From Thermoproteus sp. (GTDB lineage Archaea; Thermoproteota; Thermoprotei; Thermoproteales; Thermoproteaceae), in assembly GCA_038893495.1 (NCBI GenBank), contig JAWARJ010000001.1, forward strand, positions 1,167,824 to 1,231,823: a DNA stretch of 64,000 bases. The letters run 5' to 3'. Positions 1-7,761 of this stretch are shown here, piece by piece; within the stretch, counting starts at the first letter, position 1; every line of letters begins with the position of its first letter. The notes under the pieces were generated by a model. That model searched no databases, was not told the DNA's origin, and worked only from the letters and a program-made list of their open reading frames with translations. Position numbers and translations under genes: made by a program.

Positions 1-782
1 CTAAATTCGTCCGCGGTATATCTCCTCCCCATTCTGCGTAATATTCTGTCGCTTCCGGACTGGACCGGGAGGTGGAAGTAGCGATATACCCTTTCATCTC
101 TCTTCACGATGTCCAGTATCTGATCGGCGAACTTCTCGAACACCCAAGGCTCGGACATGCCGATCCTAACTCTATACCTCCCCTCAACCTCCTTGAGCAT
201 CCTCTCGAGCAGATCGGGCAGATTCCAGCCGGACTTCCACCTCATATCGAAGCCGTAGGTAATTACGTCCTGCCCTGTAAGGTATATCTCCCTGGCGCCT
301 TTAGCTACGGCGTCCTTTACGTATTCGACCACCAAGTCGGGGGGAGCGCTCCTCACATAGCCGGCGCCCCCCCTCGTGTATTTCGTTATACAGAAGGTAC
401 AATTACCGAGACACCCCACTTGGAGCGGCACTGTGTAGATCAGCGAGCCGTCGTGGCGAGGCAATAAGCTCATTTCCCTCTCGGGGCTTCCCTCGATTTG
501 TTCCGGATATATCAACTCGGCGTTTTTTGCCACCTGCCTTATGGTATAGGGCCTCGCCTTGGCGAGACATCCGGCCACTATTAGCCTATTCGGCGTCGTC
601 GCCAGTTGGCCTATCCTCTTCAACTGCCTGACCTCTCCGTCCTCTCTAACCGCGCAGGTGTAGACCAACACTATATCGGCTTCCTCCGGCCTGTCGACTT
701 TAACCCCACCCAGCCTCTGGGCTAAAATCTCCGCGTCGGCTCTGGCTAGCCAACAGCCGTAAGACTCGACGTAGATCTTCAC
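1..782 (-). CDS. MiaB-like tRNA methylthiotransferase (3' part outside window)
   Basis: Radical-SAM enzyme of the archaeal MiaB-like/CDKAL1 type, expected to add a methylthio group to t6A37 of tRNA. The translation starts at a GTG (780-782); the frame is closed by a stop a few codons upstream, so no other start is available. The N-terminal UPF0004 region has Cys10 (SYGC) and two further cysteines (VYTC, AGC) that would hold one Fe-S cluster. The radical-SAM motif CxxxCxxC is at C124, C128 and C131, followed by a GG-containing segment. About 260 codons are visible; the rest of the SAM barrel and any TRAM domain lie beyond the left edge. The gene starts 18 nt beyond the end of its upstream neighbour and may be co-transcribed with it. 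Confidence 0.88.
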   Translation of the reverse strand, partial: MKIYVESYGCWLARADAEILAQRLGGVKVDRPEEADIVLVYTCAVREDGEVRQLKRIGQLATTPNRLIVAGCLAKARPYTIRQVAKNAELIYPEQIEGSPEREMSLLPRHDGSLIYTVPLQVGCLGNCTFCITKYTRGGAGYVRSAPPDLVVEYVKDAVAKGAREIYLTGQDVITYGFDMRWKSGWNLPDLLERMLKEVEGRYRVRIGMSEPWVFEKFADQILDIVKRDERVYRYFHLPVQSGSDRILRRMGRRYTADEF

Positions 783-800
783 GCCGAAGTCGTTATGGAT

Positions 801-1100
801 CTATTTATGTTTGGAGCAAGGCTCAAATTTGACAAACCTATAATATAGGGTGTCCTTCTCGAAGTCCCTAATCTCGTCTATCTCCATCAAACAGCCGCAG
901 GACGGCTCTATATATATTCTCCTCACCCTACTTCTGGCGTCCTCCTTGACCACTTTGGTCTTTACCTCTCCGGAGTCCATGGTGAAGACGGTCAACACGC
1001 CTTTAGACGCCACGCGTCCCCACTGAGACAGTCTGGCCACTATCTCCTCGCTTATAGGCGCCTCGAACACAAAGGTCTTGGTCTTAACTACACGTTGCAT
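801..1100 (-). CDS. Conserved-looking small protein, unknown function
   Basis: A 99-residue protein I do not recognise. It is a mixed alpha/beta sequence with three cysteines near the C-terminus (PSCGC around residues 67-71, then C96) and no membrane segment. It starts at ATG; an AT-rich element (ctttaattac on the minus strand, about 1114-1123) lies at TATA distance, so it probably has its own leaderless promoter and may carry the methylthiotransferase gene behind it. Codon use matches neighbouring genes, which supports it being real. Function unknown. Confidence 0.6.
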   Translation of the reverse strand: MQRVVKTKTFVFEAPISEEIVARLSQWGRVASKGVLTVFTMDSGEVKTKVVKEDARSRVRRIYIEPSCGCLMEIDEIRDFEKDTLYYRFVKFEPCSKHK

Positions 1101-1133
1101 AGTAGGACATTAGCATGTAATTAAAGCTTTTCC

Positions 1134-1415
1134 CTATTTGATTCTTTCAAATAACATAATCAGTACATCAACAGCGCTCTTGACCACGTCGTCAGGGATT
1201 TCGCCGGACGTCGCTTGAGGCGACGGATGCACATACGACGACACTTTTAGGTAGGCCCTAAGGGCCTTCCTCTTATACGGCCCCGGCAGTCCGCTACGCT
1301 CCAACATGGACATGTTGAACGCGGCGGCGCGTTTTCCCCTCCTCCTGAACACCTTCGGCCTCTCCTCTGGGGGAAATCGCCTCATATAGTGTAGCTGTAT
1401 CCCTATTTCGATCAA
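1134..1415 (-). CDS. Helical basic protein, unknown; start uncertain
   Basis: A 93-residue reading if the in-frame TTG at 1415 is the start. The sequence is helical and rich in arginine and lysine, with no motif I recognise. The frame stays open without ATG, GTG or TTG for 47 more codons upstream, up to a stop at 1560-1562, and that extension reads like ordinary coding sequence (WERLEEAIGAIREESEYE). The real protein may therefore be about 140 residues and start at a non-standard codon such as the CTG at 1556, or the 5' end may have been damaged. It diverges from folP. Confidence 0.5.
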   Translation of the reverse strand: MIEIGIQLHYMRRFPPEERPKVFRRRGKRAAAFNMSMLERSGLPGPYKRKALRAYLKVSSYVHPSPQATSGEIPDDVVKSAVDVLIMLFERIK

Positions 1416-1583
1416 CAGTTTAAGGCAGCAAGCCCTGGATAGCCCCTCGGCGCCTTTACAGTAGCTCAGAGTCCTCGCGGCAAGGCTCTTTATTGACTTC
1501 TCGTATTCTGACTCCTCTCTGATGGCTCCAATGGCCTCCTCCAGACGTTCCCACAGAACTTAAATGGGGTTTTTTGTTTTATT

Positions 1584-2492
1584 GTGAGCTCGGCGCGTTT
1601 AGGCAAGCTCCTAGTGGGTCCGGACCACCCCGTGAGGATAATGGGCGTTGTGAACGCATCCCCCGAGTCTTTCTATTCGAACTCCACGGTCTCCAGCCCC
1701 GGCGAGGCGGTGTCTCGTGTCGAGAGCTGGAGGGGGTATGTGGATGTGGTGGATATCGGCGGTATGTCCACTGCGCCATATAGGGATACATGGGTGCCGC
1801 TGGACGAAGAGCTCAAGAGAGTCGTGCCTATAGTTAAGGCCCTGGCGGAGGCCACAGACCTCCCCATCAGCGTCGACACCTTCAGGCCTAAGGTGGCCGA
1901 GGAAGCCCTTAAGGCCGGCGCCACGATAGTTAACGACGTGACGGGTTTGAAGCTATACCCCGATATGTGTAGAGTCGTGAGGGACTACGGCGCCTCCCTC
2001 GTGGTGATGGCCAGAGAGAGGCAGGCGCGCCCTGGCGTCGACCCCGTCGTGAGGCTGATAGATGCGCTTAGAGAGAGTTTAGAGGTGGCGGCTAGATGTG
2101 GGATAGACCTCAACAACGTGGTGGTAGACCCCGGTATAGGCTTCCCCTTGCTCCCGCCGCGCGACGAGCCCCATGCGGTTAAGGGCGAGTTCAGACATGG
2201 CGACGAGAATTGGCCTTGGTGGAAGTGGGACCTATACGTCCTCTCAAATTTGGGGAGGTTTAGGGAGTTGGGGAGGCCCGTCCTTATAGGCGTGTCCCGT
2301 AAGAGCTTTATAAGGAAGATATTGGGGGCCTCCTCGCCGGACGAAGTGCTTCCCGGCTCGCTGGCCGTCGAGGCGATAGCTGTGCTGAACGGCGCCGATG
2401 TGGTCAGGACGCATAACCCCAAGGAGACTTGGCAAGCCGTCAGGATGGCCGAGTCCTTAAGAAATTTTAAATACATAAATCGATATCGATAG
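1584..2492 (+). CDS. folP: Dihydropteroate synthase
   Basis: Joins a pterin pyrophosphate to an aminobenzoate-type acceptor in folate or archaeal modified-pterin synthesis. The 302-residue TIM-barrel sequence shows the family motifs in order: GVVNASPESF (21-30), DIGGMSTAP (57-65), NDVTG (about 116-120), VVDPGIGF and IGVSRKSF near the C-terminus. It starts at GTG 1584; an AT-rich cttaaat element at about 1560-1566 fits a leaderless transcript. The fusion gene at 2495 begins two bases after its stop, so the two form an operon. Which pterin this organism makes cannot be told from the sequence. Confidence 0.9.
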   Translation: MSSARLGKLLVGPDHPVRIMGVVNASPESFYSNSTVSSPGEAVSRVESWRGYVDVVDIGGMSTAPYRDTWVPLDEELKRVVPIVKALAEATDLPISVDTFRPKVAEEALKAGATIVNDVTGLKLYPDMCRVVRDYGASLVVMARERQARPGVDPVVRLIDALRESLEVAARCGIDLNNVVVDPGIGFPLLPPRDEPHAVKGEFRHGDENWPWWKWDLYVLSNLGRFRELGRPVLIGVSRKSFIRKILGASSPDEVLPGSLAVEAIAVLNGADVVRTHNPKETWQAVRMAESLRNFKYINRYR

Positions 2493-2494
2493 TC

Positions 2495-3349
2495 ATGAGA
2501 GTTGCGATATCGGAGACAAAAGGCCGCGTCGACGGGCCTGGCGAGGCCGAGGAGATCGCCATATATGACGTTGAGGGTGGTAGCTATAAACTAGTCGAGA
2601 GACTCGAAAACCCCGCTAAATATGCCAGAATGGCTAGGGGGGCCGCCGCGCTGGCAGAAGCCCATAGGCGCGGAGCCCAAGCCCTCATTGTCTCTGAGAT
2701 AGGGCCCAGAGGCTTCGAGATAGCGAGCCGATGGGGCATGAAGATCTATATCTACGAGGGCCTTGCCGAAGAGGCTCTCGACCTCTTCGCGAAGGGCGCC
2801 CTCAAGGAGGCGACGGGGCCTACACATGGCGAACACCACCATCATGGGGGACATTGGCGCGGCGTCTCGGAGGAGGAATACGCGTTGTTGATAAGATATA
2901 CGCCGAAGGGAGGAGTCGCGGCCGATCTGGGATGCGGCGCCGGGAGGCTCTGCGAGGTGCTTAAAGACTTGGCGTCTAGAGTGTATTGTGTGGATATAGA
3001 CGCCGATGCGTTAAGGGAGGTGGAGAAGATAGGGTCGCCGAACCTCGTTATACTCAACGAGGACGTAAGGCGCACAACAATTCCGGGAGGCGTCGTCGAC
3101 GTGGTGGTGATGTCCAACGTGCTCCACGACCTAGACGACAAAAACGCGGCAGTTAGGGAGATTGCGAGGATATTAAGGCCGGGGGGCTATGCGATAGTTA
3201 TAGAACACAAGCCGGGCTCCCTCTTCGGGCCGCCTAGCTTCCTCAAGATGAGTCCTGACGATGTAAGGAAGCACTTCGTCGGGGGGTTTAAAGAAGTCGA
3301 ATATGTAGATCTGGGCCACAACTACGCTCTAGTGTTCCAAAAAGCCTAG
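2495..3349 (+). CDS. NifX/NafY-like domain fused to a SAM methyltransferase
   Basis: A 284-residue two-domain protein. Residues 1-105 resemble the dinitrogenase iron-molybdenum cofactor biosynthesis (NifX/NafY) fold: MRVAISE start, a central VSEIGPRGFE and a YEGLAEEALDLF helix. A histidine-rich linker (HGEHHHHGGH, 111-120) follows. From about 135 there is a class I methyltransferase with motif I DLGCGAG (144-150), an acidic VYCVDID strand and a late GGYAIVIEH strand. No nitrogenase genes are in the window. The translational neighbour of folP, it could act on a pterin or a metal cofactor; the substrate is unknown. The 3' end overlaps the convergent hydrolase gene by 4 nt. Confidence 0.75.
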   Translation: MRVAISETKGRVDGPGEAEEIAIYDVEGGSYKLVERLENPAKYARMARGAAALAEAHRRGAQALIVSEIGPRGFEIASRWGMKIYIYEGLAEEALDLFAKGALKEATGPTHGEHHHHGGHWRGVSEEEYALLIRYTPKGGVAADLGCGAGRLCEVLKDLASRVYCVDIDADALREVEKIGSPNLVILNEDVRRTTIPGGVVDVVVMSNVLHDLDDKNAAVREIARILRPGGYAIVIEHKPGSLFGPPSFLKMSPDDVRKHFVGGFKEVEYVDLGHNYALVFQKA

Positions 3350-3954
3350 TACCCTATTTCGGACAGGAGACTTCTAACCACTTCTAAAAACTCCCTGGGC
3401 TTGTCTAAATATGCCGGATGGCCCGCGTCTGGGATGACCACCACCTCGGCCTGAGGTAATATTTTCTTCAACAACGGCGCATATACCGTCGGGGGCGATA
3501 TCTCGTCTTCCTCGCCCCATATGGCCGCCACGCGGGCCTTGGATCTAGACAAGGCGGCTTGCAGGTCCTTGTCGTCAAGCCCCACGGGGCCTACTAGCAA
3601 CGCCAAGGCCGTGTCGTAGCCCAGCGCTACATACCACAACAAGACCTCTCCAGACATAGAGGGGCCCACTATGGGCGGCCCTCTTAAAGACAAGGCGTCT
3701 AACAGCTTCTTTAAGAACTCGGCATATCCCCGGGCATCAGACCGGAACTTGGCGCTTTTGGACTTAGCACCATAGGGCATGTCTATCGCATATACGGCGT
3801 AGTCCCTCGAGAGGTCTTGAGCCACGCCCGACGAGAACCAGTTATCCGCATTGAAGGAGTAGCCGTGCAGGAGGACGATGGGCTTGCCGCCCCCCTCCTT
3901 TATGTATCGTATCCTCACGCCCCCCACCGTCAAAGCCCCCTCCATATAGTCCAT
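3346..3954 (-). CDS. Alpha/beta hydrolase
   Basis: A 202-residue small alpha/beta hydrolase. The oxyanion-side HG motif is at 30-31 (VLLHGYSF), the nucleophile elbow is GPSMS with Ser99, the acid is probably in WGEEDEIS, and the histidine is in DAGHPAYL. It lacks a large cap domain and a signal peptide, so it is likely a cytosolic esterase or lysophospholipase-type enzyme; the substrate is not predictable. A cattTAAATt element on the minus strand (about 3963-3972) suggests a separate promoter. Confidence 0.8.
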   Translation of the reverse strand: MDYMEGALTVGGVRIRYIKEGGGKPIVLLHGYSFNADNWFSSGVAQDLSRDYAVYAIDMPYGAKSKSAKFRSDARGYAEFLKKLLDALSLRGPPIVGPSMSGEVLLWYVALGYDTALALLVGPVGLDDKDLQAALSRSKARVAAIWGEEDEISPPTVYAPLLKKILPQAEVVVIPDAGHPAYLDKPREFLEVVRSLLSEIGY

Positions 3955-4273
3955 AAAACTCGAATTTAAATGCCGTGACGCCCCTCAGCCGCAGATCCAG
4001 ACAGAAAGCAAGCAATCCGTCTGGCCACTTTTAGGTCGAGCACATAGCTGAGGCCCTCAATGCACACATATCGACAAGTACATCAACGAAATTCTGTCAT
4101 CGGAGGCGCTAGGCATTATGCTTGTCTATGTAGTAGAAATACGGTTACTTGCCGAATAGATTCCGGATCTCGTGGGCGAGGGGTGACGAGGGCCGATCAG
4201 AGTTTAGAGTTTACTCAGAATTAATGGAAATAGGAGAGGACGAGGCGTTCATGTCCGACCGGCGATCCCGACG
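3955..4273. other. 319-bp gene-free stretch, possibly decayed
   Basis: I find no supported gene here. The first 25 bp hold the promoter of the hydrolase gene (minus strand). The remainder contains only short frames without good starts, for example a plus-strand frame ending at the TAG near 4159 that reads DKYINEILSSEALGIML without any ATG. No tRNA T-loop, box C/D pair or strong stem was seen. It could be a decayed gene. Confidence 0.4.
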
Positions 4274-4834
4274 TTATGTTGAATCTTGTGTGGAGTCGCC
4301 CTCAGCCTTGTGGCTCCCTACCCTGATTCTCATAAGCGAGAAGTTGTCCCCCTCGGTTAGTACCGACAGGCCAGTCCTAGTTGGGAACATCTCTATCCAT
4401 AAGTACTTGTCGGGTCTGGTCAAATTGACCTTCCTATCTATCCCCTTAGCCACGTAATCTATTATGGCCAGCCTGTCGTACTTGACGCCCCTCTTCTTGA
4501 GTTCTATCTTGAAGGTCTCGTTTGCGCCTATATGTTTGGCCGCAAGTTCGGCGGCGGCTCTAGCTATTTCGTCTAAGTCGGTCTTGACCACTACCATAAT
4601 CGGCGTAGCCCTAAGGACGAAACGAGGGACGTAGTACCCCGACGACACCAGATCGGCGAGGGCTCTCGCAAACTCTACGGGATCGCCCTCGACCTCTGCC
4701 GTCAAGAGGCCGTCGAAGCCGGTGAACCAGACCTCCTTGACGCGTCTAGCCAATATGTCACCTATCTTGTAGAGCTCCTCCATACACATTCTCTCCTGCC
4801 GCCACCCCGTGGCTACGACCAAATTGAACGACAT
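4274..4834 (-). CDS. Stand-alone THUMP-domain protein (Tan1-like)
   Basis: A 186-residue protein with the layout of a THUMP domain: an N-terminal region (NLVVATGWRQE), then alternating strands and helices with RFVLRATPIMVVVKTDLDEIARAA, FKIELKKRG and VNLTRPDKYLWIEMF, the last being typical of THUMP. There is no attached methyltransferase, PP-loop or deaminase domain, so it resembles Tan1, the tRNA-binding partner used for ac4C formation in eukaryotes. A tRNA-binding role is inferred. A TATA-like agtatatact lies upstream of the ATG (about 4848-4857). Confidence 0.75.
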   Translation of the reverse strand: MSFNLVVATGWRQERMCMEELYKIGDILARRVKEVWFTGFDGLLTAEVEGDPVEFARALADLVSSGYYVPRFVLRATPIMVVVKTDLDEIARAAAELAAKHIGANETFKIELKKRGVKYDRLAIIDYVAKGIDRKVNLTRPDKYLWIEMFPTRTGLSVLTEGDNFSLMRIRVGSHKAEGDSTQDST

Positions 4835-4870
4835 ACGTTAGGGATCTAGTATATACTAATAAGCTTTATA

Positions 4871-5335
4871 CTACGCGGTCTTTCTCCCCGGCAGGACTAC
4901 ATCGTCTGGAGTGACCTCTATAAGGCCGAAGCGGACGGCCCACGCTATTATCCTTCTGGCGGCCACCTCGCCGCAATAGCCCAGGTCGCATAGTAAAGAG
5001 AGCACCTCGCTGAGAGGCGCGGAGCCCCCACCGACTTTATTCAATATATCGGCGAAGGGCCTAAGCGACGAGAGCTTAATGGCTATCTCCTCCCTCACGT
5101 CGTCCAGATCGCTCACGGCGGCCCTACGGCCTAACTCCGTTAACTCCACGTCGCCGGCCCTGACGGCCACTAGGCCGAGCGCCTCGGCTGCGTTAACCGC
5201 TGAGCTCAACTCGTCGAAGTCTATCTCGACCTCCTCGTCTATCTTATAGACGTCAGTTCTGCCCCCCAGAGAGTATAAAACCCTCAAAAGGCCCAATACC
5301 TGATCTATTGAGGCAGGCGGGAACTGTCTACTCAT
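4871..5335 (-). CDS. AAA-associated (AAA_assoc_C-like) domain protein
   Basis: A 154-residue protein resembling the domain normally found at the C-terminus of nitrate/sulfonate-type ABC ATPases: FPPASIDQVLGLLRVLYSLGG at the start, LTELGRRAAVSD in the middle, then a helical RPFADILNKV part. Here it stands alone without an ATPase. The two helical halves look like winged-helix units, so DNA or protein binding is possible. The start overlaps the 3' end of the upstream membrane-protein gene by 8 nt, indicating one operon. Confidence 0.6.
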   Translation of the reverse strand: MSRQFPPASIDQVLGLLRVLYSLGGRTDVYKIDEEVEIDFDELSSAVNAAEALGLVAVRAGDVELTELGRRAAVSDLDDVREEIAIKLSSLRPFADILNKVGGGSAPLSEVLSLLCDLGYCGEVAARRIIAWAVRFGLIEVTPDDVVLPGRKTA

Positions 5336-6044
5336 TTATGAGCAGATCAAGCGACTTCTTCTCCAAGGGGCTCAGTTGGGACATTATGGCCTTACAGCCG
5401 GCGTCATTTCTCGTTTTACATAACTTATACACAACAAGCGCATCCGACGTAGAGATCTCGCGTCTCGCCAGCTTCTTGAGGCTGTCTACCTTCTCGGCGA
5501 CGCAGTCGCTGTCGGCCTCTTCGACTGTCTCTATTGTGTCGCCTCTTCGTAGTTGTAGCTTGATGGTACAAGTCTCGGCCACGTAGGAAATCTCTACTCT
5601 ATCGGCGAACTTGACAGCTTCCCGCCCCCTCTCCAATTGGGAGGCATATAGGAGCAACCGCAACGCCAACCTCGCGGCGCCCCTCGAAGGCCAAGTCAAG
5701 AGGGCTAGGGCTATCCTCCTCAACTCTCTGAGGTCAGCGTCGGTTAGCTCCTCAGGTTTTTTGTCCAAGAGCTCCTCGGCCTTATCTAAATCCTCCTGCG
5801 TCAAGAATCTAGGCTTTGCTAGAGCCTTAAGAGATGCCACCTCGCTGGGAGATATAACGCCCCTAGAGCCGAGTATATCCACGAGGTTCTCCACTATGGC
5901 GTTGTTGTTTTCTCTAATCCAAACCAAATTGGCCAATATGGGATATATGAGGGACTCTAGGGACTTGAAGCCTCTATAGAGGTAGAGGATTACCAATACC
6001 TCTAGGACCCCGACGGCTGTGAGAATTATATATGTAATATCCAC
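5328..6044 (-). CDS. Membrane-anchored protein, unknown function
   Basis: A 238-residue protein with one N-terminal membrane segment (about residues 4-24, YIILTAVGVLEVLVILYLY) and a long, charged, mostly helical soluble part that should face the cytoplasm. Three cysteines occur in the last third (ETCTI, DSDC, KLCKT). I do not recognise a family. It is read together with the AAA-associated-domain gene (8-nt overlap) and follows sfsA after 19 nt, so the three may be one transcript. Confidence 0.55.
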   Translation of the reverse strand: MDITYIILTAVGVLEVLVILYLYRGFKSLESLIYPILANLVWIRENNNAIVENLVDILGSRGVISPSEVASLKALAKPRFLTQEDLDKAEELLDKKPEELTDADLRELRRIALALLTWPSRGAARLALRLLLYASQLERGREAVKFADRVEISYVAETCTIKLQLRRGDTIETVEEADSDCVAEKVDSLKKLARREISTSDALVVYKLCKTRNDAGCKAIMSQLSPLEKKSLDLLINE

Positions 6045-6063
6045 AGACCCACAAAATTATACG

Positions 6064-6744
6064 TTATAAAGGTTCCCTCCAGTCGCCACAGAGGTCAATC
6101 TCGCCGTCGAAAAGCACCTTGCCGCCGTTATATTTGAATTTGTAAATGGCCACCTCCCCGCCTGCCTCCAGGAAAGAGGCAAATTCGCGCGAGAACCGTG
6201 GGTCCGTACGCCAATTTGGCTTGAAGCACTTCGCGTCGGGCCTCATGACTAAAACTAAGACCTTGCCCTTCTTGCCGGACTCCACCAAGGACCTCAATAT
6301 TGCCATGTGTTCGGCACCCCTTTTGGTGGGGGCGTCGGGGAACATGGCGACTCCATCAACGACGAGAGTACAGCCCTTAACCTCTACATATATGTCGCCG
6401 ATCGCGAAGTCCAGCCTGTGGCGGCCCATCTTGACCTCCCTCTTCGCCTCGCCTAGAAACAGCCTCGCCACGTCGTTGTGTATTCTGCTATCGGCTACTA
6501 CCCAAACGCCGTTGGGGGCCTCTATCGCGGTTATGGAACAGTCAGTCTTAACTCCACGCGTAGGTCTCACCACAGCCTTGGCGCCCCTCCTTATTAGCTC
6601 CGGCAGGCGCCCTGGGTCGTGTAAGTGGCAGTTCCTGACCGCCCCGCCGTCGAGAACCCTCACCAAGAACCGATTAGGCCTATCTAATATCTCCACCTCG
6701 CTGAAAGGCCCCTGAAATTCATACACCACATCGCCGACTTCCAC
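6064..6744 (-). CDS. sfsA: SfsA-family nuclease
   Basis: A 226-residue SfsA protein, a family with an N-terminal OB-like domain and a restriction-endonuclease-like C-terminal domain; DNA/RNA nuclease activity is reported for some members. Visible signatures are the NCHLHDPGRL segment (38-47), the nuclease core RLDFAIGDIYVEVKGCTL with its D and E-x-K residues, and MFPDAPTKRGAEHM. Length is typical. It is the first gene of the leftward operon and diverges from the GyrI-like gene at 6789. Confidence 0.9.
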   Translation of the reverse strand: MEVGDVVYEFQGPFSEVEILDRPNRFLVRVLDGGAVRNCHLHDPGRLPELIRRGAKAVVRPTRGVKTDCSITAIEAPNGVWVVADSRIHNDVARLFLGEAKREVKMGRHRLDFAIGDIYVEVKGCTLVVDGVAMFPDAPTKRGAEHMAILRSLVESGKKGKVLVLVMRPDAKCFKPNWRTDPRFSREFASFLEAGGEVAIYKFKYNGGKVLFDGEIDLCGDWREPL

Positions 6745-6788
6745 AAAAGCAGATGTTAAGATATTTATAGCCCTTCGCCCCGCCCCAT

Positions 6789-7166
6789 ATGCCCAACGTC
6801 GAAATTAAGGAGGTGCCCGAAATTAGGGGATACAGCGTGATTAAGACCGTACCGAATAGATCCGCGTTGATGCAGGACTTGAAGGCCGGCGTCATATTGG
6901 TATTCCACGGAAAGGAGGGCTCCAATATGGTCGTGGAGGTATTCACGCCCGATCCAAACGGCGACAAGACTCTGAGTGCGGCCAAGATGGCCTCCTATAA
7001 GTTCTCAGGGTCGTCCGACAAGGTCGACAACGCGTATGCGACCATATTGTTCTGGGCCCTAAACAACGGGATCTCGCTGGGCTCCCCCACAAGAGAGGTC
7101 TACATAAAGGTCGATAGGAACCAGACGCCGCCGGAAGTAGAGGTAGAGGTGTTGGTGCCTATCTAG
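6789..7166 (+). CDS. GyrI-like / AraC effector-binding-type domain protein
   Basis: A 125-residue single-domain protein. The opening VEIKEVPEIRGYSVI and the closing REVYIKVDRNQTPPEVEVEVLVPI pattern match the SHS2 fold of GyrI-like small-molecule-binding domains. No DNA-binding domain is attached, so it may bind or hydrolyse a small molecule rather than act as a regulator. It starts at ATG and overlaps the convergent DUF1641 gene by 8 nt. Assignment is by overall pattern only. Confidence 0.5.
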   Translation: MPNVEIKEVPEIRGYSVIKTVPNRSALMQDLKAGVILVFHGKEGSNMVVEVFTPDPNGDKTLSAAKMASYKFSGSSDKVDNAYATILFWALNNGISLGSPTREVYIKVDRNQTPPEVEVEVLVPI

Positions 7167-7761
7167 GCCTTAACGAAGCCCCTATTCCCTTTAGCAGTCT
7201 CACCACGAAGTAAAGCCCCCTCCGCGCGTCTTCGTCGAGCAGTAAGTAGTTTATAGACTCCACGAAGCTTGGAACTTGTTTGGCCCTACTATCGTTAATT
7301 GCGGAGTCCAGAGCCTGGGATATTCTCATTGACGCCAGTCCGTCTAGAAGTTTAGGAGCCTCGTTGAGCAGATAGAAGGTCCCAGTCGAGAAGTAAGCCC
7401 TCGTAGCCTCGCCTAAGACTTCAGGCTCGGCCAAGCTGGACAACAAGTCGAGAAGCCCCGACTTGTTCAGAGCTTCTAATGCGGAGACCAACTTCGATAG
7501 GGCGTCGGCGTTTTTAGCCAGAGCCTCCAATAGGCCCGAGACCTTCTCGAAGTTAAACAACAGGGCAAATAGGCCGGTACTTATCGCGCTCTTTGCGGCG
7601 CCCTCTATCACCTCTTTATCTAATAGGTCCCTTACCGTATCGAGCAAGCCGAGCTCGTCTGCTTTCATCAATATGTCTAGCAGTTTTGACAAGGCGCGGG
7701 TAGACTCCGGGCTGAGGGCCCTTGCGAGGTTTTGTGCCACTACGGACTCGGCTTCAGACAT
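7159..7761 (-). CDS. DUF1641 protein (SQR-linked)
   Basis: A 200-residue almost entirely helical protein of the DUF1641 type, including the C-terminal DEDARRGLYFVVRLLKGIGASL segment typical of that family. Known members sit beside sulfide:quinone or NADH oxidoreductases and formate dehydrogenases. Here its start overlaps the stop of the SQR gene by 8 nt, so it is the last gene of tusA-SQR-DUF1641. A role in docking the oxidoreductase to a partner or membrane is inference. A paralogue occurs at 12698. Confidence 0.8.
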   Translation of the reverse strand: MSEAESVVAQNLARALSPESTRALSKLLDILMKADELGLLDTVRDLLDKEVIEGAAKSAISTGLFALLFNFEKVSGLLEALAKNADALSKLVSALEALNKSGLLDLLSSLAEPEVLGEATRAYFSTGTFYLLNEAPKLLDGLASMRISQALDSAINDSRAKQVPSFVESINYLLLDEDARRGLYFVVRLLKGIGASLRPR

